A DNA stretch of 62,000 nucleotides from Mesostigma viride (GCA_009746045.1 RPFO01000084.1:1710816-1772815); one strand, 5' to 3'. Positions 36,801 through 55,156 are shown, numbered from the stretch's first letter. Made by a program: numbers and translations. The notes: generated from the letters alone by a model not told the origin.

Positions 36801-39800
36801 AGTCATCATGCCCAAAAGCACGCAAAAAATGCACGAACATCGAAGAAAACATGGCGTGCCACGACTTCCCCTGACCCACCGTGACCCCTGCCCATGCCGA
36901 CGGTTCCTGCTGGTTCTCCTTTCGCCGTTCCTGCTGCGTGGGCAGCGAGCTCCACGACTGGGAAACACTTCCACCGGCAGCCGCTGAGAGCACACAGAAA
37001 AAAGCAAAGGCAAACAGGCACACATGGCTTCAACAAAGTAAAGATACCATTACCTCAGTTCTTACATGCGAAACACAGTGTAGCCAACCTACGATTGGTA
37101 GCAAAAGTCATTGAAGGCTATACAGATTCCAGCTGGTAAGCAATGGCGGATGTGCGACGTCGAAATAATCTGATGGCACAGGTTGCATCAGCGCGCACAC
37201 AGGAAACAAAAGCAAGTCTTACACAATTTATCTCTATCTGGCTAAGAAATAGTGGGACGCTGGCTTGACCTAAGCAGCTGGTTGTACTCGACACTTGAAG
37301 GGTGGGTCGGTCAGCGGGTGCGGCTAGATGTTGCAGTATGGCATCATCTCATGTGCACATCTTGTGGGGCAGTGAGGCTGATTGGCCTGTGAAACAGCAG
37401 CCAGCTTGTCATTCGTAGCTGAGTGGGAGTACTGAACGCACAAGTGTTGACATGACTCACCACCTGGCCATGGATGTGTGGTCGCCTGGAGTTTATTGGA
37501 AGCTGCTGATCCAGCTACGAATTCTTCATCCTCGAAAACTTCCAACCTGCTGCTGCAGCCAGCGCGGCCAATGAATAAGAAAAAAAAAAGGAAATGGTCA
37601 GAACAAAGAACAAAGCACTTATCCTGCACAAATGGCAGGAAGGCGATGACAATGCTTCCATAATAATAGTTACGATATTTGGGCAGTAGATGCCTCCTCT
37701 TGGGCCCAAATAGCTGTGACATCACAATAACAGCCTTAGAAAATCAGTAAGCAAGTACAGTCATACCCGCGTTAAATTACGATCGCCGCCAAAATCCGGG
37801 CATCGTAACTTAACGCGGGTATGTAGCCTTAACGGTAGAATTAGGCTAGCAGCCCACCCCCTCCTCCTCTGACAGACTTCTATACAGCAATCGACAGCTC
37901 TCGTCAAGCCCATCCAGCTGCAGCATCGAAGTCGCCCAAAGTCCATATTTCCGGCCAGATGTTTTGCGAAAGGTGGGCGGTGAGATATACGCCGCCAACA
38001 TTTGGGCGTCCTAACTTAAAACAGGTACGTAACCTTAAGATTCGTAACTTAATGCGGGTATGACTGTAGTACTACACACAACCTGGGGGATGCTGCCCAC
38101 AACGCTAAAATCCCCACATCTATGCTAGTGCAACCCTCCAGAGGAATGACTGATCTCAAAAGCTCACCTGTTCTGTTGCCCCTTGGAACGCTTCGTCTGC
38201 TGGGAGGCAGGAGCAGACGCAGCGGGATAAGACGCCCCCACTGCTGCATGGCTCTGTTCCAGCCGGCCCCTGCCACCCACATGGGCCAGGGTGGACCGTG
38301 GTGCTGGCTCGGGCTCCTCATCAAGCTTGGCGTCCCCTCCCTGGTCACTCCACGAAAGTTGGGGGCAGTGCCAGTAGAGCCATCAGAGATCTAGGAATGC
38401 CCAGGTGAGTGCATTCATTCATAAATAGGTATCCAGAAGGCTGGAATCAGGGATCAAGTGGTGCATGGGAATTCTTCACAGAAATGCTGACAATGACATC
38501 AACCCAGCAGCATGCCAGCGTCTTCCGCAGCTGGGTACATGCGGCCAATACTGGCCCATGGGCCTTTCTCCTCTCGCTTACCTCCTGCATTTTCCGCTGG
38601 ATGCGCATCGCCATGCGGTGCTGGAAGGCCTCGTACTTTTGCTTAAGCCGCTCCAAGGGCACGGCTTGCCTGTTGCAGCAGGGAAGGAGTACGACAGAAA
38701 CGTCCCGTACAAAATGGGGAAGCAAATGGAGGTATGCGGTGAGGAATCGTACTATTGAAAGTATGACCCACAGCCACGGTCAGCACAATCAGATGTCCAC
38801 GGCCCTGAATAGCAAAACATGAGCAGCAAAGGTGTATTGAAGCGCATATGTGTGCATGCCTGTCACACAATTCAGCAGATATCCGTTGTCTGATACGGCT
38901 TTGCAGAGAACGAACGAACTCCATCTATGGACCATATGGAAGCCTTAGTCAGATATATAATAATGCATTGATGACAGCTGGTACCATGACAAGCGATATT
39001 TGGCAACAACATCCTAACAGGCCCTTGCAAATCAGCACCGCACTAGGATCAAAATTTTGCGTAGTTGGGACGTACCGGTTGATGCCTTGCTCGTAGACCG
39101 CATTGGCAGATTTGAAGACGTGATTGATCTCCAGGAATGTGGCATATGCTTCGTAGTACAAGCTGTGGCCCTGGCCGATGTCATTAGCCTGTAACAAGGG
39201 CCGAACACCCAGGCAAGAAACGGAACGATACAATGTCGTCCAAAAAATGCAAACAAGGTTAGCTAGAGAAATTAAAACCACACTGACCTGTACTAACCTG
39301 TAGTAGGCAAATTGGTTAACTGCATCAAAAAGCCTATGTCTACTACTTTCTGCCAGCCTCATGCTACAGTGTCCCTAGGCATGAACCGAGACCTTTCAAC
39401 ATGAACCCTTGCATGGTGAATCCTGAAATAAACTGCAAGACTCTGGGCCGGTGCACGACTATCATCATGCATGCAAAGCTTGTATGCAGCAGTCTGAATC
39501 TCATGAGTGGACAGTGGCCATACAGGCACGAAAGGGATTCTTGGGGGCCATACATGCACAAGGTAACCGTGCTACTGCACACAAAGTATTTGACTGCTGG
39601 GCTGGAACACGGAATGCACTGTAAGAACTCGAATTGCCGCTGCACGCTACTTGCTTAGGCATTGGAGCTGCTATTTTGCAGTACTCACGTGCGGTTTAGA
39701 ATGGTAAAGTTCAAGCTGTTGAAGCACTGCAGGGCAGCGCTTCATTCGCTGTCTTAGTGCACAAGTGAGAAACAAGGTGCGTGAACAGCTTGCGTAGCGA

Positions 39801-41309
39801 ACCAGGGACAACGGCTCACCTGAAGAAAACTGAAGATGTCCTTGGGATCAGGGCAGTTATCAGCCTGCACGGTTCGCAACAAGGAATGAAAAGCCACGCA
39901 CATGCTTAGTCATGTGACATGTCCCTTTGATATATTACATGTGCATGCCCTGTGATTATCATCGGCTTGTAAATTCCACCTGTGGCTACAGAGTACAAGA
40001 GGCGACTCTACAAAACAGGAACCACTTGATACGCTAGTAGGGTGGCATGCAGTTTGGCTAACAATACCAAGCTGCCTTACACAGATGGACACAGGTCAGG
40101 ACTGCCTACTAGGGCAACCTGTGCGAAAAAATGCACGGCATACTCTACAATTACCCAGTAGTAGAGCTGATACAAGTAACATCAAAAGCAAGCTTACACG
40201 CGAATTTGTAAGACGGTGAAGGATTCAACAGACTCTGCCTACTTTACACTTGTGTTCATAAAGCAATTCTGTACCTAAGAAGATAACTTACGTAAAGGAT
40301 CCAGACACGCAGGTACCGGACATCCTCCTTGTACCGCACGTCCCGCAGGAACAGCCGAGTGCACTTCTCCAGAACGGGGACCAGTTCTGCCTTGCTACCC
40401 GCAGTAGGGAACTCGTTCTGTATCCACTTGACCAGCCTGTATTTAAACGCACAATGTTGTTCATCATCGTCAGGTACTATGCCAGAAAGTAGTTGGATCT
40501 TAGGAGCTAAATTGTTCTAAGGTCTCCAGAAATAACAACTCGCTTGGAAAAGTGGAAACAAACTCATCATGGCAGTACTGTCAAATTAATGCTAAACAGG
40601 CGAGCAATGGAGCAGCTGTTGCTTGATGTTGCACACGTGTATAATTTGCCAGCTGCACAAAAGTGTTGCATGACTATCTAACCTCTGCAGACTGGGCCTA
40701 AAACTCACAAGATACTAAAAAATTATACAGTGATGAGTGCCTCCTCATGTACAGATGCTAGGCGTGCATATAGTGTAAACAACCATGATCCGCTTTGACA
40801 AACGAGGAATATATTGACAATGAGGTAGCTGAAGTTCCCGCGGGTTCTCTTACTTGAGCCATAAGTCGAGCGGGTCGCTTCCTTGGTACTCCTCGATGGC
40901 CTTGGCGAATGCCCTGCGTATGTCCCAAGTTTAGAACAATGCAAAAGATGACGAGATGGATTATAGACCCAAGATCATTATATTCTCAGAACCGAGTTTC
41001 GATTACCTCCATAGAAATTGCTCATAGCTGTAGCAATGTCCAAGCTCTAACTGGGAGCATAGAAATTTAACATTTTTGCCTGTTTAAGCATGCATCTTTC
41101 CGACAAGGGGCCATTCACTTCCCAACTTGGATGCAGACAGCAACATACCTTCTTTTTTCGTCTAATGCTTCAGCCCTTGATCGCGGCCCCTTCTCATGTT
41201 CCAGCAAAGAAGTGCAAAGGGCTTGTGCATCCCTTCCCCTTCGCAATGGCTGCACATTCTCTTTACTGAGCTCCCATTCAACCTCCGGACGTGATGAAGG
41301 CTCCGCCAT
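24804..41309 (-). CDS. BUB1: MADBUB-type spindle assembly checkpoint protein (BUB1/MAD3 combined) with C-terminal kinase
   Basis: Checkpoint scaffold and kinase acting at kinetochores and in the mitotic checkpoint complex. Exons with consistent phase: 41309-41149, 40913-40854, 40436-40292, 39864-39820, 39188-39076, 38669-38582, 38340-38168, 37546-37461, 36983-36880, 36436-36351, 35858-35775, 35225-35041, 34694-34507; then 33604-32777, 32415-32246; 31369-31208, 30873-30607, 30159-30063, 29681-29545, 27235-27164, 26101-25854, 25329-24804. Motifs in order: WELSKENVQPLRRGR (KEN at residues 16-18), TPR region (GSDPLDLWLK, RYLRVW, YEQGINR), LEVFEDEEF (263-271), KEN (312-314), LEIFVDEEF (344-352), GLEBS-like MCFEEARAAQW (491-501), Bub1 CD1-like TINTKMALADIMSMF, a third KEN (32857-32865), then kinase: IGKGAYASIH, VALK, HADIKPDNLL, LIDWGRSIDL. 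Exons near 34226-34120, 33950-33860, 31886-31620 and 31499-31450 are likely but unresolved. Catalytic Lys and both Asp are present; the DFG triplet is DWG. Confidence 0.93.
26482..27034. mobile_element. 553-bp element with 136-bp terminal direct repeats and 10-bp target duplication
   Basis: Two near-identical 136-bp blocks at 26482-26617 and 26899-27034 (both begin tgtcgtcaga and end gatttcgcggctgtg) enclose 281 bp of unrelated sequence. GGGGTACTAT occurs at 26472-26481 and again at 27035-27044, consistent with target duplication. The minus strand of each repeat contains GTTCGATTCC, a close match to the 3' part of a pol III B box. It could be a TRIM-like LTR element (though the ends are not TG...CA) or a SINE-derived composite. 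It sits in an intron between two kinase exons. Confidence 0.7.
27465..29163. mobile_element. Non-autonomous piggyBac-type element, 1.7 kb, with TTAA target duplication
   Basis: Terminal inverted repeats CCCCTCATTGGTC at 27465-27477 and its complement at 29151-29163 are bounded by TTAA at 27461-27464 and 29164-29167. A TTAA duplication and CCC-starting ends are the piggyBac signature. Subterminal GCAGCCGAT motifs recur at both ends. I see no transposase frame inside; two minus-strand frames of 120-140 aa are unrecognised. It lies in the intron between exons 29681-29545 and 27235-27164, so a full BUB transcript must splice it out. Confidence 0.82.
29309..29518. repeat. (CAC)n trinucleotide microsatellite
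   Basis: About 65 uninterrupted copies of CAC/ACC/CCA, followed by five CAA units. In the sense strand of the host gene this is a (GTG/GGT)n run in an intron, about 30 bp downstream of the donor of exon 29681-29545. The poly-Pro and poly-Trp/Val readings of it are not genes. Confidence 0.97.
35493..35667 (-). mobile_element. SINE, copy 1 (175 bp) with 11-bp target duplication
   Basis: CAATGTGCGAT flanks the unit at 35482-35492 and 35668-35678. Read on the minus strand, the 3' end is CACGTGACGCAGTCACGTG (35522-35504) followed by an AT-rich tail, CTTATTCATTA. That hairpin is identical to the LINE-A 3' hairpin. A-box-like GGCAGTGAGAG and B-box-like GGGTTGAAGGTTCC lie upstream in pol III order. 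No coding capacity. It lies in the intron between checkpoint exons 35858-35775 and 35225-35041. Confidence 0.75.
37758..38066. mobile_element. Tc1/mariner-like MITE, 309 bp, TA target duplication
   Basis: Ends CAGTCATACCCGCGTTAAAT (left) and, reverse-complemented, CAGTCATACCCGCATTAAGT (right), flanked by TA at 37756-37757 and 38067-38068. An internal inverted copy of the end (cttaacgcgggtatg, near 37810-37825) suggests a folded or duplicated terminus. No ORF. Located in the intron between exons 38340-38168 and 37546-37461. Confidence 0.82.
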
Positions 41310-42440
41310 GGGAAAGTGAGGGGATGATATAATGAGTTATGGACTTTATGACAATGTCGAGCAGAAACTTAATTCACTGGATACATGCAGCATTCAGCAG
41401 AGTCGAATTTGGATACATGATTCTTGCGCCAATGTCATGCATGCAAAACCGGTCGCGCCATGCGTTTGCCTGCGGTGCTCGTGGAGTGGTAATCCACTGT
41501 ATAAATCTCTAGGTACAGCGCGCAGTGCTGTTCCTGAAACCAAAGTTTTATTGCACCGGTCGAGACAGTTTGCACGAAACACACGGTCATTGTCAAACGG
41601 CTTCTTCGGGAGCCCGCGAAGGACGCTGGTGAATGCCAATTCAAAATTGGGCTCTGTGCGGCAGCGTCTGCCCGTCAACTGATAACAGGACGGGACAAGA
41701 GTTACTTGTAGTATTTGTTGTTTTTGTGTCCCAAGCCGCACATGGGCAGCATGGAATCTATATTTACTAAAACCTTACCAGCCAACACTAGATCTCAAAT
41801 CCAAGTATTCGTACAACACGTACACAAAATCTTTTCATGCCGTACTCAGGTTGGGTTGTTTTCTGGTTCGTTAGAAATTTATACTGGCATCCCTCGATTC
41901 CAGTATAAAAGTATAAATTTCGGGGAAATGGGTATATTTTATTAGCCAATTATGGACCAAAGAGGTGAGAGGGGAAATGAGTATCAGCGAATCCTAATTA
42001 GTATCAGCGAATCCTAAAAGTATAAATTCCAGTTTGTTAGTCAGTTAGTTGTATACCACTCCGCACATGGAAAGCAGATTTGTACTAGTACTTGTGCCTG
42101 TTGTTGTTTGTTGTTGTTGTTGACCGTCCCCCAACTGTACCTTGTGGATTAATCAGTGCAATGCTTCCAGACGTGCTGGCAAAAAGGCCACGTGGAAAGG
42201 CGTGCTGTCATATCGGTACATAGTTTACTCGAGCACCCCATGGCGCGTAATAAGATCTTATGCACGTTAGATATTCGCCACACCAATTATTAAGGATAAT
42301 ACCCCTTTTTACATCTCTGGTTATACTTGGATAATAAATATACCCATTTCCCCGAAATTAAGGATAATACACAGCAACGAGCAAATTGTGGGAGTGATGA
42401 TCACGTGCATGCTGCTTGAATTGGCAATCATCACTGCATC
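41310..42440. promoter_or_regulatory. Divergent intergenic region with a 30-bp inverted repeat pair
   Basis: The start codons of the checkpoint gene (41309, minus) and the glutaredoxin fusion (42441, plus) face away from each other here, so both promoters must lie in this 1.13 kb. No clear TATA box can be assigned. An inverted repeat (TTTCGGGGAAATGGGTATAT and complement) sits at 41916-41946 and 42329-42359, about 440 bp end to end, and may be a MITE. A short direct duplication of gtatcagcgaatccta is near 41980-42015. Confidence 0.55.
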
Positions 42441-49807
<7,367 letters not shown>

Positions 49808-50032
49808 CTACCTAGGCATCCTGTGATTGGAAGGAGATTAGAAAAGTTGCAGACATGTGCCCAGTAAGTCGTTGCTTCAAAGTCCGTAATCGGGGAAAAC
49901 AATAGTTGAGCGTACAAGTATCAGTAGTTGTTGTTTTTTTTTTCACTTGCTCAGAATCCAACAAGACGGCCAGACATGTCAGTGGCATCATGCATCAACC
50001 TAAGTACATGTCAGTGGCCACCATGTCAAGTC

Positions 50033-50270
50033 AGTCAGTCAGTCGGTCAGTCGGTCGGTCGGTCGGTCGGTCGGTCGGTCGGTCGGTCGGTCGGTCGGTC
50101 GGTCGGTCGGTCGGTCGGTCGGTCGGTCGGTCGGTCGGTCGGTCGGTCGGTCGGTCGGTCGGTCGGTCGGTCGGTCGGTCGGTCGGTCGGTCGGTCGGTC
50201 GGTCGGTCGGTCGGTCGGTCAGTCGGTCGGTCGGTCCGTCGGTCGGTCCGTCGGTCGGTCGGTCGGTCGG
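50033..50270. repeat. (GGTC)n tetranucleotide satellite
   Basis: Nearly 60 copies of GGTC with a few AGTC or CGTC variants, giving Ser-Val-Gly-Arg or Thr-Asp-Arg-Pro repeats in translation that are not genes. Confidence 0.97.
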
Positions 50271-50278
50271 TCGCGGTC

Positions 50279-50382
50279 GCGGGCGGGCGGGCGGGCGGGC
50301 GGGCGGGCGGGCGGGCGGGTGGGCGGGCGGGCGGGCGGGCGGGCGCGGTCGGGTGGGCGGGCGGGCGGGCGGGCGGGCAGGC
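50279..50382. repeat. (GGGC)n tetranucleotide satellite
   Basis: GGGC units adjacent to the GGTC array, with one GGTG and a GCGGTCGGGTG interruption. The neighbouring arrays differ by a single base per unit, so one probably arose from the other. Confidence 0.95.
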
Positions 50383-51085
50383 GTCACCTCGCTCGTTCGT
50401 TCGTCACCTGTCTAAAACCGTTTTTTTCCCTGGGCACACGGCTGCCTCACGTTCGCAGCCATTAAATACGCCTCAAATAGGGTTGTTGTCAACTCGTCCT
50501 GTTCTTCGTGCGTTCGAAGGGCCAAGACGACACCGGATATCCATTCAGAGGCAGCCGTATTCTCAAAACGGCCTTCTGCAGGCGGCTACGGTGTCCGTAT
50601 AGGGGAAAGCCGATGAAGGCAAATTCAATGTGCAAAACCTCCCTATTACTCAGTGTTGAAAAGGGTTCGCAGCGCAGGCTCCTCGGGTGCGAAGTGGATG
50701 AATTTAGAGGGACAACCTGAGGCCCCACAGCCGCATACCTGAGCGGAAGTGGCCCCCGTGTTTTCCCACGCGTGCAGGGGAGCGGGTGGCCGTCGATGGC
50801 GGTGGCGATAATATATGGAGGTGACCGTGCGGGCCGAGCAAGGGGCTGGGGCAACGTCGGCACGGCGGTATCCATGGGGGTCGCCGTTAATGCGGACGAT
50901 GAATATGCCGTTGCAGAAGCGGGCATAGATGCTGCGCCGCAGCTTTGCCGGGCTAGCCTGCCTGGCCGCCCGAGCTAGCTAGTGGACCTCCGGCCGGTCC
51001 AGGGCCGTAGCCCAGGCCTTGAGCTGCTCCGGAGTATAGTATAATCATGCATCCATTCTCAGATCTCACTCTCTTTCTCCTTGAC

Positions 51086-51182
51086 AGCTCACGAGTCCTG
51101 TATGGGGACCGCGTCAAGTTGCTGGGCAGCCTCCTACCCAGCTGCGAGGCTGATGTGGACCACCGCATCTCCCTCGCCGGGT
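51086..51182 (+). pseudogene. LINE ORF2 relic
   Basis: The plus strand reads VLYGDRVKLLGSLLPSCEAD and then VDHRISLAG, matching the block after the RT palm in LINE-A (RFKLLGSWLPDCEDD, TRIGMAWA). Only about 30 codons survive before the hAT-like sequence starts. Confidence 0.7.
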
Positions 51183-52420
51183 TGGCAAATACGTGTACGG
51201 GGTATAATACGTGGACCTAAAATACGCGTATTATACGTGGGGGGTGTAAAATACGGGGCGGTATAATACGCGACAGTTTTTGTGGTCCAATTGTCAGTCA
51301 CCCAATTAGCACGCTCCTTGATGATGGTCATGCAGTTATTGCAACTGAAATTTGGTGTATATGCTTATTTATTAACATCATCCATTTGTGCCCTGCAATC
51401 CTATCTGATTATGATTTGTTAAAGTCAGGGGGGAGCAGGCTGCAACGGGAATTGTAAGGAAAGCCATCCACTATATAATGCATGAGAGGATATAAGACAC
51501 AATTAAGGACCATGCTCTCAAGGATCCCACAACAAGCTCCATACACATACACACATGTGCACACACATTCATCATTGACAAAATGCACAACAGCACCCCG
51601 GCTGCCATGGAGATTACTCCACGTTGGTCCATGCAATTATTTAAGCCAGCATGACCATGCTTTCTTAACGGCAGCGCATGCAGCCCTTGTTCTCACTATA
51701 CTATTGCTGGTAACTTGTGACTTATAACTTAATGTCCCATCCATCACATGGGTCCATGCAACCATCGGCCATCACCCACTGCCATCACATACTACACCGG
51801 CTCAACATGGTATAAGTTTTATGTGCTTTATGGAAATTCGGCGGCCAGCAGCTGGACACCTTTCTCGTCGACGGGAACCAGCCATTTGGTGATGCTCAGC
51901 TGGCTTTCAGTGTTGGGAACCGACGACAAGTCAGCCGGCGCAGCCCCTCCCATCTCCGCCATTGCCCTGTTCAAATTGTGATGCTTCTTGGCGTCTGACT
52001 TCTGCAACTTGTTGTTAGCCATCCTGAGAAACCTGCTCCGGATATTCGGTGGAATTTTGTCGCAGGGTAACATCCCTTCCCCTGCGATTCCGGCAAAGTG
52101 TGCACGGACTCGTAATACGCTGATTGCCCCCGTCCTGTAGGAGAACTTCTTGTTGCAAAGTGAGCAGAACATGATCTTCGACACAAACTGCGTTTTGTCA
52201 GTACTAAACAGCATCCGCGACTGCTTCTCTCTTCTCGAGAATGAAATCCCATTCAGGCCCTTTCTTCGGCATGGCTGCAAATCGAAAATGGCTGCACACT
52301 GTCGCACAGTCGCACTGGCCAAGTCGTCGCTATATTGCATTACACCGTCAGTAGCACAGCTGGCATTTGCTGGCACACTGTTATTTTCCAGATAAATAGG
52401 TGTACGTTTATTCCAAATAC
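51183..52420 (-). mobile_element. hAT-like element relic
   Basis: The left 90 bp are packed with gtataatacg, cgtattata and aaaatacg motifs, as in the hAT element at 13295-14760, and abut a broken LINE. The interior holds a BED-finger ORF on the minus strand. I could not define the right end or a target duplication, so the borders are approximate. Confidence 0.55.
51828..52376 (-). CDS. BED-type zinc-finger protein of the hAT-like relic (182 aa)
   Basis: An open frame of 182 aa with FCSLCNKKFSYRTG, then RVRAHFAGIAGEGMLPCDKI and an arginine-rich helix. C-x2-C, then His, then Cys about 11 residues on, plus the GIxGxG..C..I/VP pattern, is the hAT form of the BED finger. A Met/Leu/Asp-rich tail follows (NLNRAMAEMGGAAPAD). 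As in the other hAT copy, the catalytic domain is missing. Confidence 0.55.
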   Translation of the reverse strand: MPANASCATDGVMQYSDDLASATVRQCAAIFDLQPCRRKGLNGISFSRREKQSRMLFSTDKTQFVSKIMFCSLCNKKFSYRTGAISVLRVRAHFAGIAGEGMLPCDKIPPNIRSRFLRMANNKLQKSDAKKHHNLNRAMAEMGGAAPADLSSVPNTESQLSITKWLVPVDEKGVQLLAAEFP

Positions 52421-52456
52421 ATCCCTGCTAAGCCTAGGGTATCAAGATGTCAGTGG

Positions 52457-54602
52457 CTAAAACGGAGCCTTGCTAGACCACGGAAGCCACTGGACTTCTA
52501 ATGGGTTGTCATTGGGCATGTGGGTAAAGATCCTGTTTTTTGCCCATGAGGTCATGAAAGATCTCAAGTGGGCTGGGCTTATCCTGGTCCGCGCCAGGGT
52601 CCCAGATTTAGTTTTGCTCATTTGCGACCATCCAATAGCGTGGCATGCCAGAGTTCCATAGGTAAATAAAGCGTGAGAGAACCCCGGCTTTGTCAAACAC
52701 TGTGCGCCTATTGAACACCACATCATTTCGCACCGTCCAGATTGTATACAACATGCAGGTGCTGAGCCATATCCACGCTTGTTGTGCAAAGGTGAGCTCA
52801 AGGCCAGGGGTGCCAGTGATGCCAAAGATAATTGAGCGGATAGACACCGGTATGATACTAAAGGCTCAGACGTCCAGGCTGCCCATAAACCAATCAGCCA
52901 GGTCCAAACTCCTTGGAGGTTACACCATAAAAATCGGTGTTCCACCGTTTCATTGGGGTTGGTACATAAACATGTGGCAGGATGTTGAAATCGCCGTTGG
53001 AGGATCTCCCCGACCCCGATGGACCAGTGCATCAAGAGGTGTTGTACGTCGGTCGCACGGCGGTCTACTAGCGGCTGGTCAGCGGCGAGGGTGATGTTGC
53101 GGACCCAGGTGTGGCCAGGCCACTCAGTAGCGCCCCAGCGTGTCCGTCCGGGGTGGAATTGATGGTTTTTATGCAAGAGCATTGTGTAGCCCCAATCTGC
53201 CGTGTACTCGTAAAGGCCTTTTACAATTCTGCTGTCACCCTGATTTAGCACCCAGCCAAATTTCACTGCATGGCTGGATCCAATGACAACATGTCAAGGC
53301 GGGTTGCTCCCACATGTAGCCAAATAATAGCAGCGTCGGGAAGGTTGGGGTTGGGTTGGTATACACATGATTGTTCAAGGGACCAAGGTACAACCCGAAT
53401 CCCGTGGCATAGCTGAGTGGGGAGGAACAAAACTGCAGTTGTAAGTTGAGCCAGACAGCCATTATGGTCACTCAGCGGCGCCAGTAATTGGACGTGCAGG
53501 GTTCCAAGGGGGAGTTCTGCGATCACCTTCCCCGAGCATGTTGCGGTCGTGCTGTAGGGACAAAAGCAGCACCATTCACCAACTTTATAGGGGGCACGGG
53601 GGGAAGTCATGAGTGTGTGCCAGCGGGGAGGTATGGCTTAATTGTACTAGCGCGGCCGGCCCAGGCAGCATAAGTAGGCATATTGGGGACCCAGGCAGCC
53701 AGTTCATTATATGTTAAGAGGCGGTAGCAGTCACCGTGGAGCTAGAATATACAGGTGGAGAATAGTGGTTACAGGGTGGGGGGGTGTTATGAAGCCTTCA
53801 TAGGGGTTAGGGCCACTTAAGCATCCAAAGGGGCGATTAAGGGGGTTGAGGTATATATCATTGAAGAATAGGGGTTGGCGTGCAACTTCCTCACGTAGTG
53901 TGGGGAATAGTAGGCGGTCGGGTTTAAGTGCCATAAAGCCTTGCCATATGCGAGCCCAGTACCAAGGAAGACCGCTGGTGAGTTTGGGGGAGGGGAGGCG
54001 AGCAGTAAGCAGTGCGGCTCCAGTGTGCCAGGACATTCCATTTGAGTGATGAGTACTGTAAGACGTGAGAGGGTTACACGGGCCAGAAGACATCCAGGGA
54101 CCGTGTGTGTTGACACCAATGTGGGCAGAGATAACTTGTTTGGCATACACAGACCATAAACGCCATTGCATATTGTGTAAGCCTAGTCCTCCAAGAGGCC
54201 ACGGCATAAAAGACATTGCCTCTCTGATCCATCCGTGTACCTGGCGGTTGAGATCGCTCGATTTTTTCCAAACAAAGTTATGCCCCAATCGTTGAATAAG
54301 CGACACGGTGTGTTCATCCGATGGGTGGGCCTGACCGAAGTACAGCAGCTTGGAGAATAGCAGCTGGTTCGTAACGAGGACCTTGCCCGGCCCGGAGGCT
54401 GAGGCGGTGTACGCCAGCCCATCGGTTGGCCACCTGTTGTACACCAGTAAGTTTGCCCAGTTGTTGTGATTCGTCGTATAAAAAGGTTTTGACTTCCACC
54501 AATAGCCTCCCTTCGGCTGTCCGGCCGATATAGGGCAGTTATGTAAAAGGTGGTATCCTCCCGGCGGGACCCATATTTGCGCAGCAACTCGTCAGCAGAG
54601 CT
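52457..54602 (-). pseudogene. 5'-truncated LINE of a second clade: post-RT region and zinc-binding C-terminus
   Basis: The minus strand from 54587 reads through connection-domain sequence (VTNQLLFSKLLYFGQAHPSD, RQVHGWIREAM, WPLGGLGLHNM, WSVYAKQVISAHIG) to about 53731. Broken frames follow at about 53610-53235, then a C-terminal domain to a stop at 52457 with CLCTNPNETVEHRFLWCNL, a zf-RVT pattern, and TVRNDVVFNRR in another frame. The RT palm is missing because the copy is cut at 54602, where the repeat with TGTGAG ends begins. Sequence style differs from LINE-A. Confidence 0.75.
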
Positions 54603-54800
54603 TGTGAGATCCTGGTCTTGCTGGCTGGAATGACCCTAGGCTGCTGGCTAGCAACCTTTATCCTCACACCAGGCCTACGACCCTCGATAGGCTCGCCACT
54701 CGTCGTGACGACCAAGGTTTGTGTGTGAAGACGCTCGTTGCCTCGTTGAGCCTGACGAGCTATATGCAACCTCGTTCCATCCTTGTTCCTCGGTCATGAG
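54603..54800. repeat. LTR-like repeat, copy A
   Basis: Begins tgtgagatcctggtcttg at the exact border of the truncated LINE. It shares scattered blocks with 56257 onward (tgtgag-tcctggtct, gcaaccttt, acgacc, gagctatat/aagctatat, gttcctcgg/gttcctcgt). Similarity is moderate, perhaps two thirds. It may be an old solo LTR. From about 54800 to 55156 I see no gene. Confidence 0.35.
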
Positions 54801-55156
54801 CAACGCTGTGCAACGCTACCTTGCCAGAGCCTCATATCGCTGCCCTGCATCCTTGTTGCAGGCAGCATACAGGAATCTCTGGCTATCCTGTGTCTAGGAC
54901 AGTGCCCCAAACTCACATGTCCTCAAGTGAGGACAAAATCCTCCTTCAGCACCTTCAGCAGCAGGTATTGGCGCGAAAACTTGGTCCCAACGGTCATCTG
55001 ACCCTTTTCCCGCGAAAATGGACTTGCCGGTACCCGGCGCGGCGCGGTACTGGGGTCGACAGGTGCCGTCCGTACCTGTAAATTATGTGGTGGAGAAAAG
55101 TACCTACTTTGGCATTTTGAGCTAACCGGATTGAGTGTTTTTGCAATTTCCGAGCC

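Larger units (their letters stand above)
49808..51065. other. Gene-poor spacer after the glutaredoxin fusion
   Basis: Outside the two satellites below I see no supported gene. Open frames of 70-145 aa at about 50490-50980 on both strands lack any recognisable motif and have biased composition. The block 50520-50620 contains short imperfect inverted repeats (ggcagccg, ggaaagccg) and may be transposon debris. Confidence 0.45.

Noticed and set aside
49906-50602. Long Arg/Ser/Val/Gly or Thr/Asp/Arg/Pro repeat proteins on both strands
   Set aside because: Translations of the GGTC and GGGC arrays; no conserved start, stop or domain.
50489-50926. 145-aa minus-strand open frame
   Set aside because: No domain or motif, Ser/Pro-rich composition, and opposite-strand frames of equal length; no support for a gene.
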